Shown: positions 8,074-16,518 of the stretch, piece by piece
Layout of the letters: each line of letters starts with the position of its first letter
Numbering within the stretch: position 1 is the first letter of the stretch
NCBI RefSeq assembly: GCF_031081985.1
Contig: NZ_JARWSK010000006.1
Coordinates: forward strand, 1 to 64,000
Direction: 5' to 3'
Length of the DNA stretch: 64,000 nucleotides
Source: Komagataeibacter xylinus
GTDB taxonomy: Bacteria; Pseudomonadota; Alphaproteobacteria; Acetobacterales; Acetobacteraceae
Position numbers and translations under genes: made by a program
The notes under the pieces: model-generated
Databases searched by the model: none
Seen by the model: the letters and a program-made list of their open reading frames with translations, nothing else
What the model was told of the DNA's origin: nothing

Positions 8074-9030
8074 ATGCCCAAAAATGTCGTCAATCCTGAA
8101 TTCCTGCCCATTCTGGAGAAGATGCCGTCCTTCGATGGCCTGTCCGGCCGCTCCCTGCCCGAAGTGCGCGAAATCTTCATGACATCGGTGCGCCTGATCG
8201 AAGGCAAGCCCCTGCCTGATGTGGAAGTGCAGGAAGAATACATCCCCGGCCCCGCTGGCGCGCCGGATGTGCGCGTGCTGGTCTATCGCCCCCGCACGCG
8301 GCGGGCCAATGCGCCGGGCATGGTCTATATCCACGGTGGGGGGCTGGTGTCCGGCCACCCCGAAGTCGATGACCCCAAATGCCAGGTGCTGGCCAGCAAG
8401 ATGGGCTTTGTGATCGTATCGGTCGATTACCGCCTCGCACCGGAGGTGAAATACCCCGCCGCGATCGAGGATTGCTACGCCGCCCTCAAATGGGTGCATG
8501 ACAACGCGGCACAGCTTGGCATCAACCGCGACAAGGTGGCCGTGGCAGGCGAGAGCGCGGGCGGGGGGCTGAGTGCTGCCCTGTCGCTCATGGCACGTGA
8601 CCGCAAGGAGTACAAGCTGGCCTACCAGTTGCTCATCTACCCCATGCTTGATGACCGCACGGCCACCAAGGTCGATCCGGCCCCTGATTTCGGCGAGTTT
8701 GTCTGGACCCGCTCAGCCAATAAATACGCGTGGGAAGCCTATCTGGGGGCTGCGGCAGGTGGCGATGATACTCCGGCCTATGCCGCTGCCGCGCGGGCAA
8801 AGGACCTGACCGGCCTGCCGCCCACCTTTATTGGCGTGGGATCGATGGATCTGTTCCTGTGCGAGGATCTGGAATACAGCCGCCGCCTCATGGCAGCAGG
8901 CGTGCCGACCGAGGTGATGGTGGTGCCCGGCGCCTACCATGTGTTCGACATGTTCGTGCCCGAGGCCGAACTGTCGCGCCGGTTCATGGAGGCGTATTGC
9001 GCGGGGCTCAAGCGCACGCTGGGCCTGTAA
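8074..9030 (+). CDS. HSL-family alpha/beta-hydrolase (esterase)
   Basis: 318 residues. It has the oxyanion-hole motif HGGG (87-90), the nucleophile motif GESAGG with Ser161, and the acid and base of the triad at Asp259 (GSMDLF) and His289 (AYHVFDMF). This is the hormone-sensitive-lipase family, which hydrolyses carboxylic esters, usually of short acyl chains. No signal peptide, so it is cytoplasmic. Substrate is unknown. Confidence 0.9.
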   Translation: MPKNVVNPEFLPILEKMPSFDGLSGRSLPEVREIFMTSVRLIEGKPLPDVEVQEEYIPGPAGAPDVRVLVYRPRTRRANAPGMVYIHGGGLVSGHPEVDDPKCQVLASKMGFVIVSVDYRLAPEVKYPAAIEDCYAALKWVHDNAAQLGINRDKVAVAGESAGGGLSAALSLMARDRKEYKLAYQLLIYPMLDDRTATKVDPAPDFGEFVWTRSANKYAWEAYLGAAAGGDDTPAYAAAARAKDLTGLPPTFIGVGSMDLFLCEDLEYSRRLMAAGVPTEVMVVPGAYHVFDMFVPEAELSRRFMEAYCAGLKRTLGL

Positions 9031-9154
9031 GGGCAAGGCCTGCTCCCGGTCGCTGCCCGGGGCAGGCACCATTGCGTGTACGGTGGCTTTTGTGGTTGCA
9101 GGCGACCGGCCCGGCTTTGCATCATGCTGCCCGTGCGTGAGGGGAGAATGCGCA

Positions 9155-9688
9155 ATGATGCAATGGGGGCGATATGCAGGGCATGGGGGGCTTGTGGCGA
9201 CCTGCCTCATGCTGGCGGCTCCGGCTGCTCATGCGCAAGGCCACGTTGTCCTGACTCCCAAGCTTGACTGGCAGCTTGCCGCCCAACTGGCGGAAGAGGC
9301 GGTCAGAGCCTGTGCCGCGCAGGGCTATTCCGTTACGGCCACGGTGGTTGATACGAGCGGGCACCAGCAGGCCGTCATCAAGGGGGATAGCGTGCCGCTG
9401 CAATCGCTTTCCGTCTCCTATCGCAAGGCCTATACCGCCTTTGCCTATGGCCTGGCCTTCAACATGAACACCACCAGCGAACTGATTGCCGCCAAGGTAA
9501 CGGGGCCTGCCAATGGCGCGCTCAATACCATACCCGAAGTATTGTTCGTGCCCGGTGGGGTGGCGTTGCGGCGGGTGGCGGATAACGCGGCCCTCGGCGG
9601 CATTGGCGTCTCTGGCGCACCGGGTGGCGAGAAAGATGAAGCCTGCGCACAGGCGGCGGTGACGAAATACCGGGCGGAATTCCGTTAA
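9155..9688 (+). CDS. exported GlcG/HbpS-like protein
   Basis: 177 residues. An N-terminal signal peptide ends near AAHAQ (residue 28). The rest is a GlcG/HbpS (DUF336) domain: LAAQLAEEAVRACAAQGYSVTATVVDTSG, SYRKAYTAFAYG, and the GGIGVSGAPGGEKDEACAQAAV C terminus. Some members bind haem or act as sensors next to two-component systems; others lie in glycolate operons. Neither context is seen here, so function stays open. The start was chosen at 9155 because GGGGAG lies about 9 nt upstream. Confidence 0.82.
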   Translation: MMQWGRYAGHGGLVATCLMLAAPAAHAQGHVVLTPKLDWQLAAQLAEEAVRACAAQGYSVTATVVDTSGHQQAVIKGDSVPLQSLSVSYRKAYTAFAYGLAFNMNTTSELIAAKVTGPANGALNTIPEVLFVPGGVALRRVADNAALGGIGVSGAPGGEKDEACAQAAVTKYRAEFR

Positions 9689-9709
9689 AACGGCTAAGGG
9701 TTTCGGGGT

Positions 9710-9774
9710 GTCGCCTTTTTTCAAAAAGGTGGCATCTTCCGAAGCTTTTTGAAAAAAGCTTCACCAAAAACTTC
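9710..9774. terminator. two-hairpin bidirectional terminator, dispersed repeat
   Basis: First hairpin CGCCTTTTTT/AAAAAGGTG (9710-9733) and second perfect hairpin GAAGCTTTTT GA AAAAAGCTTC (9741-9762), followed by ACCAAAAACTTC. It sits between two convergent genes, so it can terminate both. The same double structure occurs at 33501-33568 in the opposite orientation, with single-hairpin relatives at 1549 and 38505. Confidence 0.7.
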
Positions 9775-9805
9775 TGTATTTTTACGGCATTCTTGGGCTG
9801 CGGCG

Positions 9806-10348
9806 TTACTGCAGTTTCTCGCTATCCTCATCCATGTCATGCAAAAGCGCCTGCGTCAGCGCCCGGTGGGACTGGATCAGCCGCACGTTATCGCGGTTCA
9901 GCTTCGGGGCGTGCTTTGTATCGGCCGGGGGCGCGTCGCTCATGGTGGCCGTCATTTCAAAAGCGGTGAGGCTCATGACAAAATCCCGTGCCGACATGTC
10001 GTGTTCCTGCAATATGGCCTGAAGTTCCGGCATGGCCTCGGTGCGTCGGATCGTGACGGCAAGCGGCATGTTTTTGGTCTGCATGGGCGGCGTGAGATGC
10101 GCCTGCCGGATGGCCCGGATCAGCGGCAGCATGCGGGCAAAGAAATCCTTGGGGAGCCTGTATTCGGCGGCGCTCTGGATATCGTGCTGCATGGCTTCGT
10201 GCACGGCCTGCTCGATCTCGGCCTTCTGGGCGGCAGAGGGACCGTGCGGTTCAACGTCCTGTGCCCGTGCATCGCCCAGTCCAAGGGTTGAGGCCGCAAG
10301 GGCGCTGACACAGCAGAAAAGAATTCTGCGCGGAATCAGAAAATTCAT
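9806..10348 (-). CDS. secreted hypothetical protein
   Basis: 180 residues. The signal peptide MNFLIPRRILFCCVSALAAS... probably ends after ARA (about residue 29). The mature part is largely helical, with SAAQKAEIEQAVHEAMQHDI and a C-terminal QSHRALTQALLHDMDEDSE stretch, and has no cysteines. No known family is recognised. GGAGG lies about 7 nt before the ATG. Periplasmic location is inferred. Confidence 0.75.
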   Translation of the reverse strand: MNFLIPRRILFCCVSALAASTLGLGDARAQDVEPHGPSAAQKAEIEQAVHEAMQHDIQSAAEYRLPKDFFARMLPLIRAIRQAHLTPPMQTKNMPLAVTIRRTEAMPELQAILQEHDMSARDFVMSLTAFEMTATMSDAPPADTKHAPKLNRDNVRLIQSHRALTQALLHDMDEDSEKLQ

Positions 10349-10766
10349 GCACGTGCCTCCATCATGCCTTTCGTGCTCCTGACCGGCAGGCCATCCTGTT
10401 CATTCATCACTGTCCTGCCGATTGTGCGACAGATCGCGCATCAGTCAATATGGATGGGTAAGGATGCATGCCGTACTCCATGACAGCGCGGCATGATGGT
10501 GCCGTCATGGGCCATGATCGGTTTAGGCATGAACGGGAATACATCTTTTACGCACAATAATTATGTAACATGGATAAGTAATTTATCATTCTAGATGTGT
10601 AACTGATCTGCCATTTTGTGTTATATGGCAACAGGCTTACCGACAATGCATGGCAGATTATGGTATTATTCCATTACAATATGAAAAATAAAGAATTCCG
10701 GTTTGATGCGGATGGGCCCGGTCGCAAGCAGCATGCGATCATTTGTCGATGGTGATTTCTACAGCA
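10349..10766. other. intergenic, no gene seen
   Basis: Divergent upstream region. 10540-10700 is AT-rich and probably contains the promoters of both neighbours; no other structure is seen. Confidence 0.5.
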
Positions 10767-11330
10767 ATGAACAGATATATATTGATCAGTGCAGGTCTGT
10801 TGCTGGCGGGCTGTGGTCTGGACCCTGAATCCGTGCGCGCACCTGCCAGCGCGCGGGATATGTCATGGTCTGCAAGAGAGGGAACGGCCACCATCACCGG
10901 CTCGGCATCCTTCGTTTACTTTAAAGAGCGGTATTTGCCCTATAGTGGGTCTCTTCATGAAATTGTTGGCCCAAAGTACAACATGAGCTGCGCCGGGAAG
11001 GATGTGCTACTGTTGCCGCAAAGTCCTGCGTCTGATTCCGTAGTCGATCATATGGCCCGTCATAATGTCATGACCGGACCCGCGGTAGAGTCTGCTGAGG
11101 TTGCACCATTCATCCGGCACGTAACATGTGATGCGGATGCACACTTTACCTTCTTCAACCTGCCTGCTGGCGTCTGGTATGCAGTGACACAGATGGGAAA
11201 CAGGGCTGTTACGGTCAAGAAGGCTGTCGTCAAGGAGATCCGGACCCAGCCGGGCCAGACCACATCCGTCACCATGCCGCGTCTTTGGCATTACCCGCCT
11301 TCGTGGCGACATAAGCCGAGGCTATGGTAA
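10767..11330 (+). CDS. putative lipoprotein, unknown function
   Basis: 187 residues. A short signal MNRYILISAGLLLAGC carries a lipobox with Cys16. The mature part ends in a beta-rich section (HFTFFNLPAGVWYAVTQM, KKAVVKEIRTQPGQTTSVTM) resembling a carboxypeptidase-regulatory-like fold. Alternative starts at 10749 (ATG) and 10752 (GTG) would add up to six residues before the signal; none has a strong ribosome site. Likely envelope-anchored. Confidence 0.7.
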   Translation: MNRYILISAGLLLAGCGLDPESVRAPASARDMSWSAREGTATITGSASFVYFKERYLPYSGSLHEIVGPKYNMSCAGKDVLLLPQSPASDSVVDHMARHNVMTGPAVESAEVAPFIRHVTCDADAHFTFFNLPAGVWYAVTQMGNRAVTVKKAVVKEIRTQPGQTTSVTMPRLWHYPPSWRHKPRLW

Positions 11331-11401
11331 GACCATTACGTGCCCGATGCGCTCAGGAGGTATTACGTATATGCCCTCACGGCCAGGGCAATCCGGCGCA
11401 A

Positions 11402-12343
11402 TCATGCCGTTGCCGCCAGGGGGTAAGACCCGATCACTGTTTCCCCTGACAGCATCAGCAGGCTGGCCCTGTCCAGCACCGCGTTGGTGATGTCGCTGAT
11501 CTCGGCTTTGGTCGGATAGGGCTGCCTGATCATGGTATCGAGCAGTTCTGTTGCAACAATAACGGGCGTTTGCTGCCCGCGTGCTGCTGCAATGATCCGT
11601 TTTTGCAGCAGGCAAACCACATCCGGGTCTGTTTCGACTGCCAGATCGCCCCGGTCGATCATGACCATGTCGGATGCGGCGATAATTTCCCCATTCTCCA
11701 CCTTGGCGACTATGCGCATGGGGCTGCCACAAGATTGCGAATGGCCGCGACATGCTCCGCACCTTCCACAAAGCTGATGCCAACGTAATCCACGCCATTT
11801 GCCCCGGCGAACGCCAGCATCTCGCGGTCGTGTTCTGTCACCAGCGCGCGTGAAGCGGGCCTGCGGCACGTTGATGCCTTTGCGGCTTCGCAGCGCGCCA
11901 CCAACTGTCGCTCGCATATGCACGTCACGACCACTGACTGCCTCGACAAGGAAAGACAGATGCCCATCATCCGCATGGACGGCGAAGCCGGGCATCATGA
12001 ATTCATGAAAGCGGTCAAAATCAACCGGCACCTTGCGCGTGCCATCGTGCGCGCGATCAGTGGTCAGAATCATCACATCCCCCGCCCTGAAGGCTGGTTC
12101 ATGGGCAAGGGAGGCGGTCCTGATCTTGCGGCCGGGAATATCGAGCAGAACAGGCAGGCCGGGAAGAGTTTCCTTTATCAGGCGGATTGCCTGGCCATGC
12201 CATGCGCGCGTGTTATGCGATCCGTTCAGCCGGGCCATTGTCGTGCCGGCGCCCGCCAGGGAGCGCAGCATGTCTGCGCTGGCGGAAACCGGGCCAATTG
12301 TCGCGACAATTCCAGGCGGTAAGGACATGAACACAAAGACCAT
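11402..12343 (-). pseudogene. pyruvate kinase-like gene, frameshifted and truncated
   Basis: The N terminus (GIVATIGPVSASADMLRSL, ARLNGSHNT, LLDIPGRKIRT) and the later AKVENGEII, DMVMIDRGDLAVE, PTKAEISDITNAVLD and LMLSGETVIGSYP are clear pyruvate kinase motifs. Between about 11710 and 11855 the homologous sequence (ALVTEHDREMLAFAGANGVD...) lies in another frame, so two compensating indels scramble about 45 residues that should hold part of the active-site barrel. The product also stops where the C-terminal domain should begin, giving about 313 instead of about 470 residues. Two assembly errors could mimic the frameshift pair but not the missing domain. Confidence 0.7.
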
Positions 12344-12437
12344 GAAATTCAGGATTTTTGTATTCTAGAAGCCTGATAAACCGGGGCTATAACCCATCCG
12401 GGCAGTTCTGATGTTACAATACGTTTCAGATGATCCG

Positions 12438-13151
12438 TCAGGGATGGATCAGTCCAAGCTGAATGGCCCGCACAACCGCCTGGACGCGATTATGACAGCC
12501 CAGTTTCTGCATCACGTTCTTCAGGTGATATTTGGCGGTATTGTCGCTTATTGAAAGGATGGTGCCGATCTCGGCCGTGTCCTTGCCTTGGGCAACCCAG
12601 AGGAGACATTCCCGCTCCCGCCCTGTCATGAGTGGCTTTTCGTCATGAGTGCTCAGCATGGCGAGCTGGCAGTAACGGGTGTGGTACTGGCCAACACTCA
12701 ACTGGATCAGGAGCTGTGTCGGGAAGTCGATTTCTTTTTCGGGCGAGGCCACGCTGACCAGCAGTAACATGCCGGGCGTGAGATGAAGCGGGATGGCATG
12801 CCCGGACTGAAAACCGACATCCCGGAATTCATTCATTATTTTCTTCTGGTCAGCATTGCGAATATAGGCCTGGTCCCAGTTATAGGGTGTAAGCCCATGG
12901 TTTACCGGGTCAATGACAGGATCAATATTCTGATAATTGTTGCGGGTGTAATGCTCCATCCAGTGAGCAGGATAGGTCGTATCAATCAGGTAGCGTTCAT
13001 CAGGCCGGGTTTTATGCACCGTGCCCGCAGCATGGGCAAACGGGCCAAGGCGGGCCAGGAGCGCGCGAAAAGCGTGATTGAGGCTGTCTGCTTCACAGGC
13101 CTGGCGCATTTCGGTGGTCAGATCGATAATATTTTCAAACAGGTCGATCAT
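12438..13151 (-). CDS. LuxR-type quorum-sensing regulator
   Basis: 237 residues with an N-terminal autoinducer-binding domain and a C-terminal GerE/LuxR helix-turn-helix (about 174-235, TGRERECLLWVAQGKDTAEIG... NTAKYHLKNVMQKLG). The acyl-homoserine-lactone pocket residues known in TraR/LuxR are present as Trp64, Tyr68, Asp77-Pro78 and Trp92. No luxI-type synthase is in the window, so it may be a solo receptor or respond to a synthase elsewhere. It lies 42 nt after another leftward gene. Confidence 0.85.
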   Translation of the reverse strand: MIDLFENIIDLTTEMRQACEADSLNHAFRALLARLGPFAHAAGTVHKTRPDERYLIDTTYPAHWMEHYTRNNYQNIDPVIDPVNHGLTPYNWDQAYIRNADQKKIMNEFRDVGFQSGHAIPLHLTPGMLLLVSVASPEKEIDFPTQLLIQLSVGQYHTRYCQLAMLSTHDEKPLMTGRERECLLWVAQGKDTAEIGTILSISDNTAKYHLKNVMQKLGCHNRVQAVVRAIQLGLIHP

Positions 13152-13193
13152 GATGTGCTTACCGCTTCCTGTGTGCCGTCATGATGGTGGGGT

Positions 13194-13649
13194 CTACCAT
13201 TTAAACCGCACGCCTGCGGTTACGGCGGCTGAACTGACATTGCTTCCCGTATTGGTCTGTCGGTGTCCGCCGAATGCGTTGACGACCAGATCCATGCCCC
13301 GCACGCCTTTGACCGGATAGGCCGCGGTGACGGTTGTGCCCTGTTCAAACGGAATGGGACTGATCTGGCTATGTTCGATTGCAAAAGGGACAACATGGTT
13401 CAGCCTGCCAGAACCGGGGGAAACGGCAAAAGGCTGGAGAGCGGAGGCGCTCTGATAAACGGTTTCGTGCAACGCGCGGGGCTGTTCTGGTGCTGCAGGC
13501 GGGGAGGGGGCAATAGGGGGAAGCGTCAAATAAGTTGGCCCCGAAGGTCTCGCGGGCGCTGCGGATGCGCTCCACGGTATGCCAGACAGACAAAGCTGAA
13601 AGGTCAGCGGAGCGTATCTCTGAAGAAAGAAATCTGATCGCAACCGCAT
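13194..13649 (-). CDS. putative exported protein with porin-like C terminus
   Basis: 151 residues from the ATG at 13649 (an ATG at 13682 is also in frame). A signal-like N terminus ending near SASA is followed by a Pro-rich stretch, and the C terminus GTTVTAAYPVKG...AVTAGVRFKW looks like the last strands of an outer-membrane beta-barrel ending in an aromatic residue. It is too short to be a complete porin and could be the tail of a decayed gene. No clear ribosome binding site. Confidence 0.45.
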   Translation of the reverse strand: MRLRSDFFLQRYAPLTFQLCLSGIPWSASAAPARPSGPTYLTLPPIAPSPPAAPEQPRALHETVYQSASALQPFAVSPGSGRLNHVVPFAIEHSQISPIPFEQGTTVTAAYPVKGVRGMDLVVNAFGGHRQTNTGSNVSSAAVTAGVRFKW

Positions 13650-14175
13650 TGCAGTATGGCATCCCTCGAAAAAATATCGCATTGTTTCGTATAACGGCCC
13701 GGCGATGCTTGTTATTTGTTGTTCTTATGCCACATATATCGTGTAATAAGAAGATTATTAATCAATATATGTGACGGAATATTTCAACAAGGCGTGGTTT
13801 CGTTATGATTTTGTTATGAAAAAAACACCATGCATGTTTTTGAAGGCGCATTTCCGCTTATTTTGTGGGGGCGTTCATGCTGAACGAACCGGTTTTCGAA
13901 TGCGGCTTGACGTGTTTAGCGACCAGGCTGCGTCATCACGCGACGCATTGAGGCTGAGGCATGAATTTTCATAGCCCGTCGCGCGCTTACGAACTGCAGA
14001 CAAATAACCTCATTTTTTGGAGACGCTTTTCCGGCAAACTGGCAAGCAATCACACCAAAACAATCAGTACCTGTGGGTGGGTGGTGCCGATATGATGGCG
14101 CGAGGTAAGCCAGACAGCACAAAAAACCGGCCTGAACGTATCTGCACGTTCCCGGAAGAAGCATTACCCGTTATC
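13650..14175. other. intergenic left of the island, no gene seen
   Basis: Short reading frames here have no ribosome sites or recognisable motifs. The segment leads up to the left attachment repeat. Confidence 0.5.
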
Positions 14176-14247
14176 GGTTCAGATTTAATAAAATCCGTAA
14201 CCTACTGATTTAACACTAATTTTTAAGGAAAGGTGGCTCCCGAAGTA
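14176..14247. repeat. left attachment repeat (attL-like)
   Basis: This 72-bp stretch matches 32092-32163 with about five mismatches. Its last 23 bases are identical to the right copy, and the final 14 (TGGCTCCCGAAGTA) are the reverse complement of the tRNA-Asn 3' end including CCA. This marks the left border of an island integrated at that tRNA. Confidence 0.85.
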
Positions 14248-14330
14248 TGAGCCTAACCTAAGTGTCTGTGGGTGTCTGAAAGCGTCAATAACCTACTGTT
14301 CCATAGACATATAATTTGAACCCTGTTTCC

Positions 14331-14390
14331 TGACGTGTCTGAACGTGTCCCACGATGGCCGTTTTTATCATGGGTCTGATCGTGGGTTTG
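14331..14390. promoter_or_regulatory. putative integrase/excisionase arm sites, left
   Basis: TGACGTGTC and GAACGTGTCC (14331-14350), then two ATCATGGGTC-type copies. A diverged copy of the same arrangement lies just inside the right border at 32039-32091. GACGTGTC also forms the palindrome upstream of the AlpA-like gene. Assignment as arm sites is inference. Confidence 0.45.
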
Positions 14391-14447
14391 GTATCATGGG
14401 TCTATTGATCCGATTCGATTTCCAAACCCCAGACCACAGGTTTCGCA

Positions 14448-15650
14448 GTGCCCCGTATCAGCCATAACCGCCTGACAGTCCGTGCCGTCTCGTCCCTCAA
14501 AGATGGGGTTTTCGCGGACGGAGGGAATCTGTGGCTGACCGTCAAGGGCAACACATGGGCATGGTCGGTCCGCTACACCAGTCCGGTAACCGGCAAGGTG
14601 CGGGAAATGGGGATCGGCTCAACCCGCACGATCAGCCTGGCAGATGCCCGTGAGCGTGCTGCCGCCGCGCGCAAACAGGTGGCGGATGGGATTGATCCTC
14701 TCGAGGTCCGTCGGCAGGAGCAGGCCGAACGGAAAAAGGAAAGCGGCCTGACATTCGCCCAGGTGGCGGAGAAGTTCATGGTCGAGAAAGCACCCAACTG
14801 GCGCAGCGCCCGAGCGGCGCCTCTCCGGCAAGGCATACTCCGCATCCACATATGCCCGGTCATTGGCGACAAAGCCGTGAACGAAGTGGAGACGGAGGAT
14901 GTTCTGTCGGTCCTGCGGCCGATCTGGACCACCAAGCCGGAAACCGCCAGTCGGGCCCGATGGCTGATCGAGAACATCTTGAACTATGCAAAAGTGCATG
15001 GTTGGCGGGATGGCGCGAACCCGGCTAGCTGGCGCGGCCATCTGGCGAATGTCCTGCCCAAGCCCTCCGCTGTGGCCAAGGTCGAGCATCATGCCGCCAT
15101 CGATCGGAAGGATATAGCGAGGGTGATGGCCAAGCTGGCAGAGTCTCAAGGCATCGCCGCCAAGGCCGTCCGCTTTCTATGCCTGACAGCAGCACGCTCT
15201 GGCGAGGTGAGGGGAGCTGTCTGGTCGGAGATTGATCTGAAGGCCAAGATCTGGACCATTCCCGCCGAACGGATGAAGGCAGGGAAGGAGCATCGCGTGC
15301 CCTTGAGCGATGGTGCCGTGTCTATCCTGCAGGCCGTCCTGTCGATTCGAGATCCAGCGCATGGGGATCTTGTGTTTCCTGGACAGAAAGCAGGCAAGCC
15401 GCTGTCAGACGTGGCGCTGTCCAAGGCTTTGCATCAGGCGGCCGACACAAAGGATGTGACCGTGCATGGCCTACGATCGACTTTCCGCGACTGGGCTGCG
15501 GAGGAAACCGACTATCCCCGAGAGGTGGCCGAAATGGCTTTGGCTCATGCTATCGGGGATAAGGTTGAAGCCGCTTATCGGCGGGGTGATCTATTCGATA
15601 AGCGGCGGGAGATGATGAGCGCCTGGGGGAAAATTACGGCGCAGGTGTAG
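14448..15650 (+). CDS. int: tyrosine recombinase/integrase, P4-type
   Basis: 400 residues, starting at GTG. The N-terminal half is the DUF4102 arm-binding domain usual in tRNA-targeting island integrases (LTVRAVSSLKDGVFADGGNLWLTV), followed by a core-binding domain and the catalytic domain. Catalytic residues visible are Arg250 (TAARSGE), His340-x-x-Arg343 (VHGLRSTFRDWA), His367 (LAHAIG) and Tyr377. It catalyses site-specific integration and excision between the direct repeats, 200 bp from its start. It faces the restriction gene with 4 bp between stops. Confidence 0.93.
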   Translation: MPRISHNRLTVRAVSSLKDGVFADGGNLWLTVKGNTWAWSVRYTSPVTGKVREMGIGSTRTISLADARERAAAARKQVADGIDPLEVRRQEQAERKKESGLTFAQVAEKFMVEKAPNWRSARAAPLRQGILRIHICPVIGDKAVNEVETEDVLSVLRPIWTTKPETASRARWLIENILNYAKVHGWRDGANPASWRGHLANVLPKPSAVAKVEHHAAIDRKDIARVMAKLAESQGIAAKAVRFLCLTAARSGEVRGAVWSEIDLKAKIWTIPAERMKAGKEHRVPLSDGAVSILQAVLSIRDPAHGDLVFPGQKAGKPLSDVALSKALHQAADTKDVTVHGLRSTFRDWAAEETDYPREVAEMALAHAIGDKVEAAYRRGDLFDKRREMMSAWGKITAQV

Positions 15651-15654
15651 CGGT

Positions 15655-16518
15655 TCAAACAGCCAGATCCAGCGGTAGGTCAGAAATATCCTTCAACCGC
15701 TTTCCATCGACCATCACAGCCAGCATGTCGGCCGCATCATTCATGCCCAAGGCTTGTAGCGTCTCCTGCAGCTCATACAGGGCGAAGTGATAAACGCAGT
15801 CGATATCCCCGGTTCCCAGAGCGATGGATGCAAGACGGCTGGGGGTTGGCTCTGCTGTCACCACGACAACGTGGGGGAGGCGGCCTTTTCTGTTCCGAAC
15901 AAGGTTCAGGGCTTCGGAGCGGGCGTTCTGTGCCCGGTCGCTTCGGATTGTCCATTTGCAGGAAATGCTGGCGTGGAGCAGTGGGAGCTCATTATTTTTC
16001 TTCCGCAGGCTGGCCAGCGTTGTCACGTGGTCGTCCACCAAATGGCCTGGCGCGTTGATTACGTTGTCATTGACCGTCTCGCGGGACACGATGATATCAG
16101 GTGTGATGGTGTAATCGCTTCCCAGTGCCGCAGCCAGTTCAGCATCGGCTTTCGCGGCTCGGTCCAAGGCGACCAGATGGGCATATTGCTCAAACTTCGC
16201 GATCTCCAACCGGTTCCGGCCGCCTACCTGGCGGATGTCCCATGCTCCGGGGCGGAGATGCTCCAACTGCAGGAAGGTTTCTTTCACAAAATCAGCACAG
16301 ATGCTTTCAAACTGATTGCCGGAGGTCTGACCAGCAATGCGCTCGCCGATCGTCTCGGCTTTCAGAAGCTCTGCAATGCCCTTGGCAATCTTTCGACTGG
16401 TCTGGTTGCTGCTGTCCGCATTGCTGACCACGCCTTGGCTGTTAATGGTCAGGGTGCTTTTCAGGAGGGCAGCATGGAATGTCTTGCGGGCCTCAGCAAA
16501 GGCGGCAGGCTTACTCAT
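15655..16518 (-). CDS. type II restriction endonuclease, NgoMIV family
   Basis: 287 residues, the length of NgoMIV. The catalytic residues of NgoMIV (Glu70, Asp140, Ser185-Cys186-Lys187, Glu201) all appear shifted by exactly one: Glu71 in NQFE, Asp141 in ITPD, Ser186-Cys187-Lys188 in SISCKW, and Glu202 in ARSEA. NgoMIV cuts G^CCGGC as a tetramer, so the same target is predicted. Its ATG overlaps the methyltransferase stop by one base (TAATG), so the methyltransferase is translated first. Confidence 0.88.
   Translation of the reverse strand: MSKPAAFAEARKTFHAALLKSTLTINSQGVVSNADSSNQTSRKIAKGIAELLKAETIGERIAGQTSGNQFESICADFVKETFLQLEHLRPGAWDIRQVGGRNRLEIAKFEQYAHLVALDRAAKADAELAAALGSDYTITPDIIVSRETVNDNVINAPGHLVDDHVTTLASLRKKNNELPLLHASISCKWTIRSDRAQNARSEALNLVRNRKGRLPHVVVVTAEPTPSRLASIALGTGDIDCVYHFALYELQETLQALGMNDAADMLAVMVDGKRLKDISDLPLDLAV

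Noticed and set aside
13916-14164. 82-residue minus-strand frame left of the island
   Set aside because: No ribosome site, no motif, and composition not protein-like.
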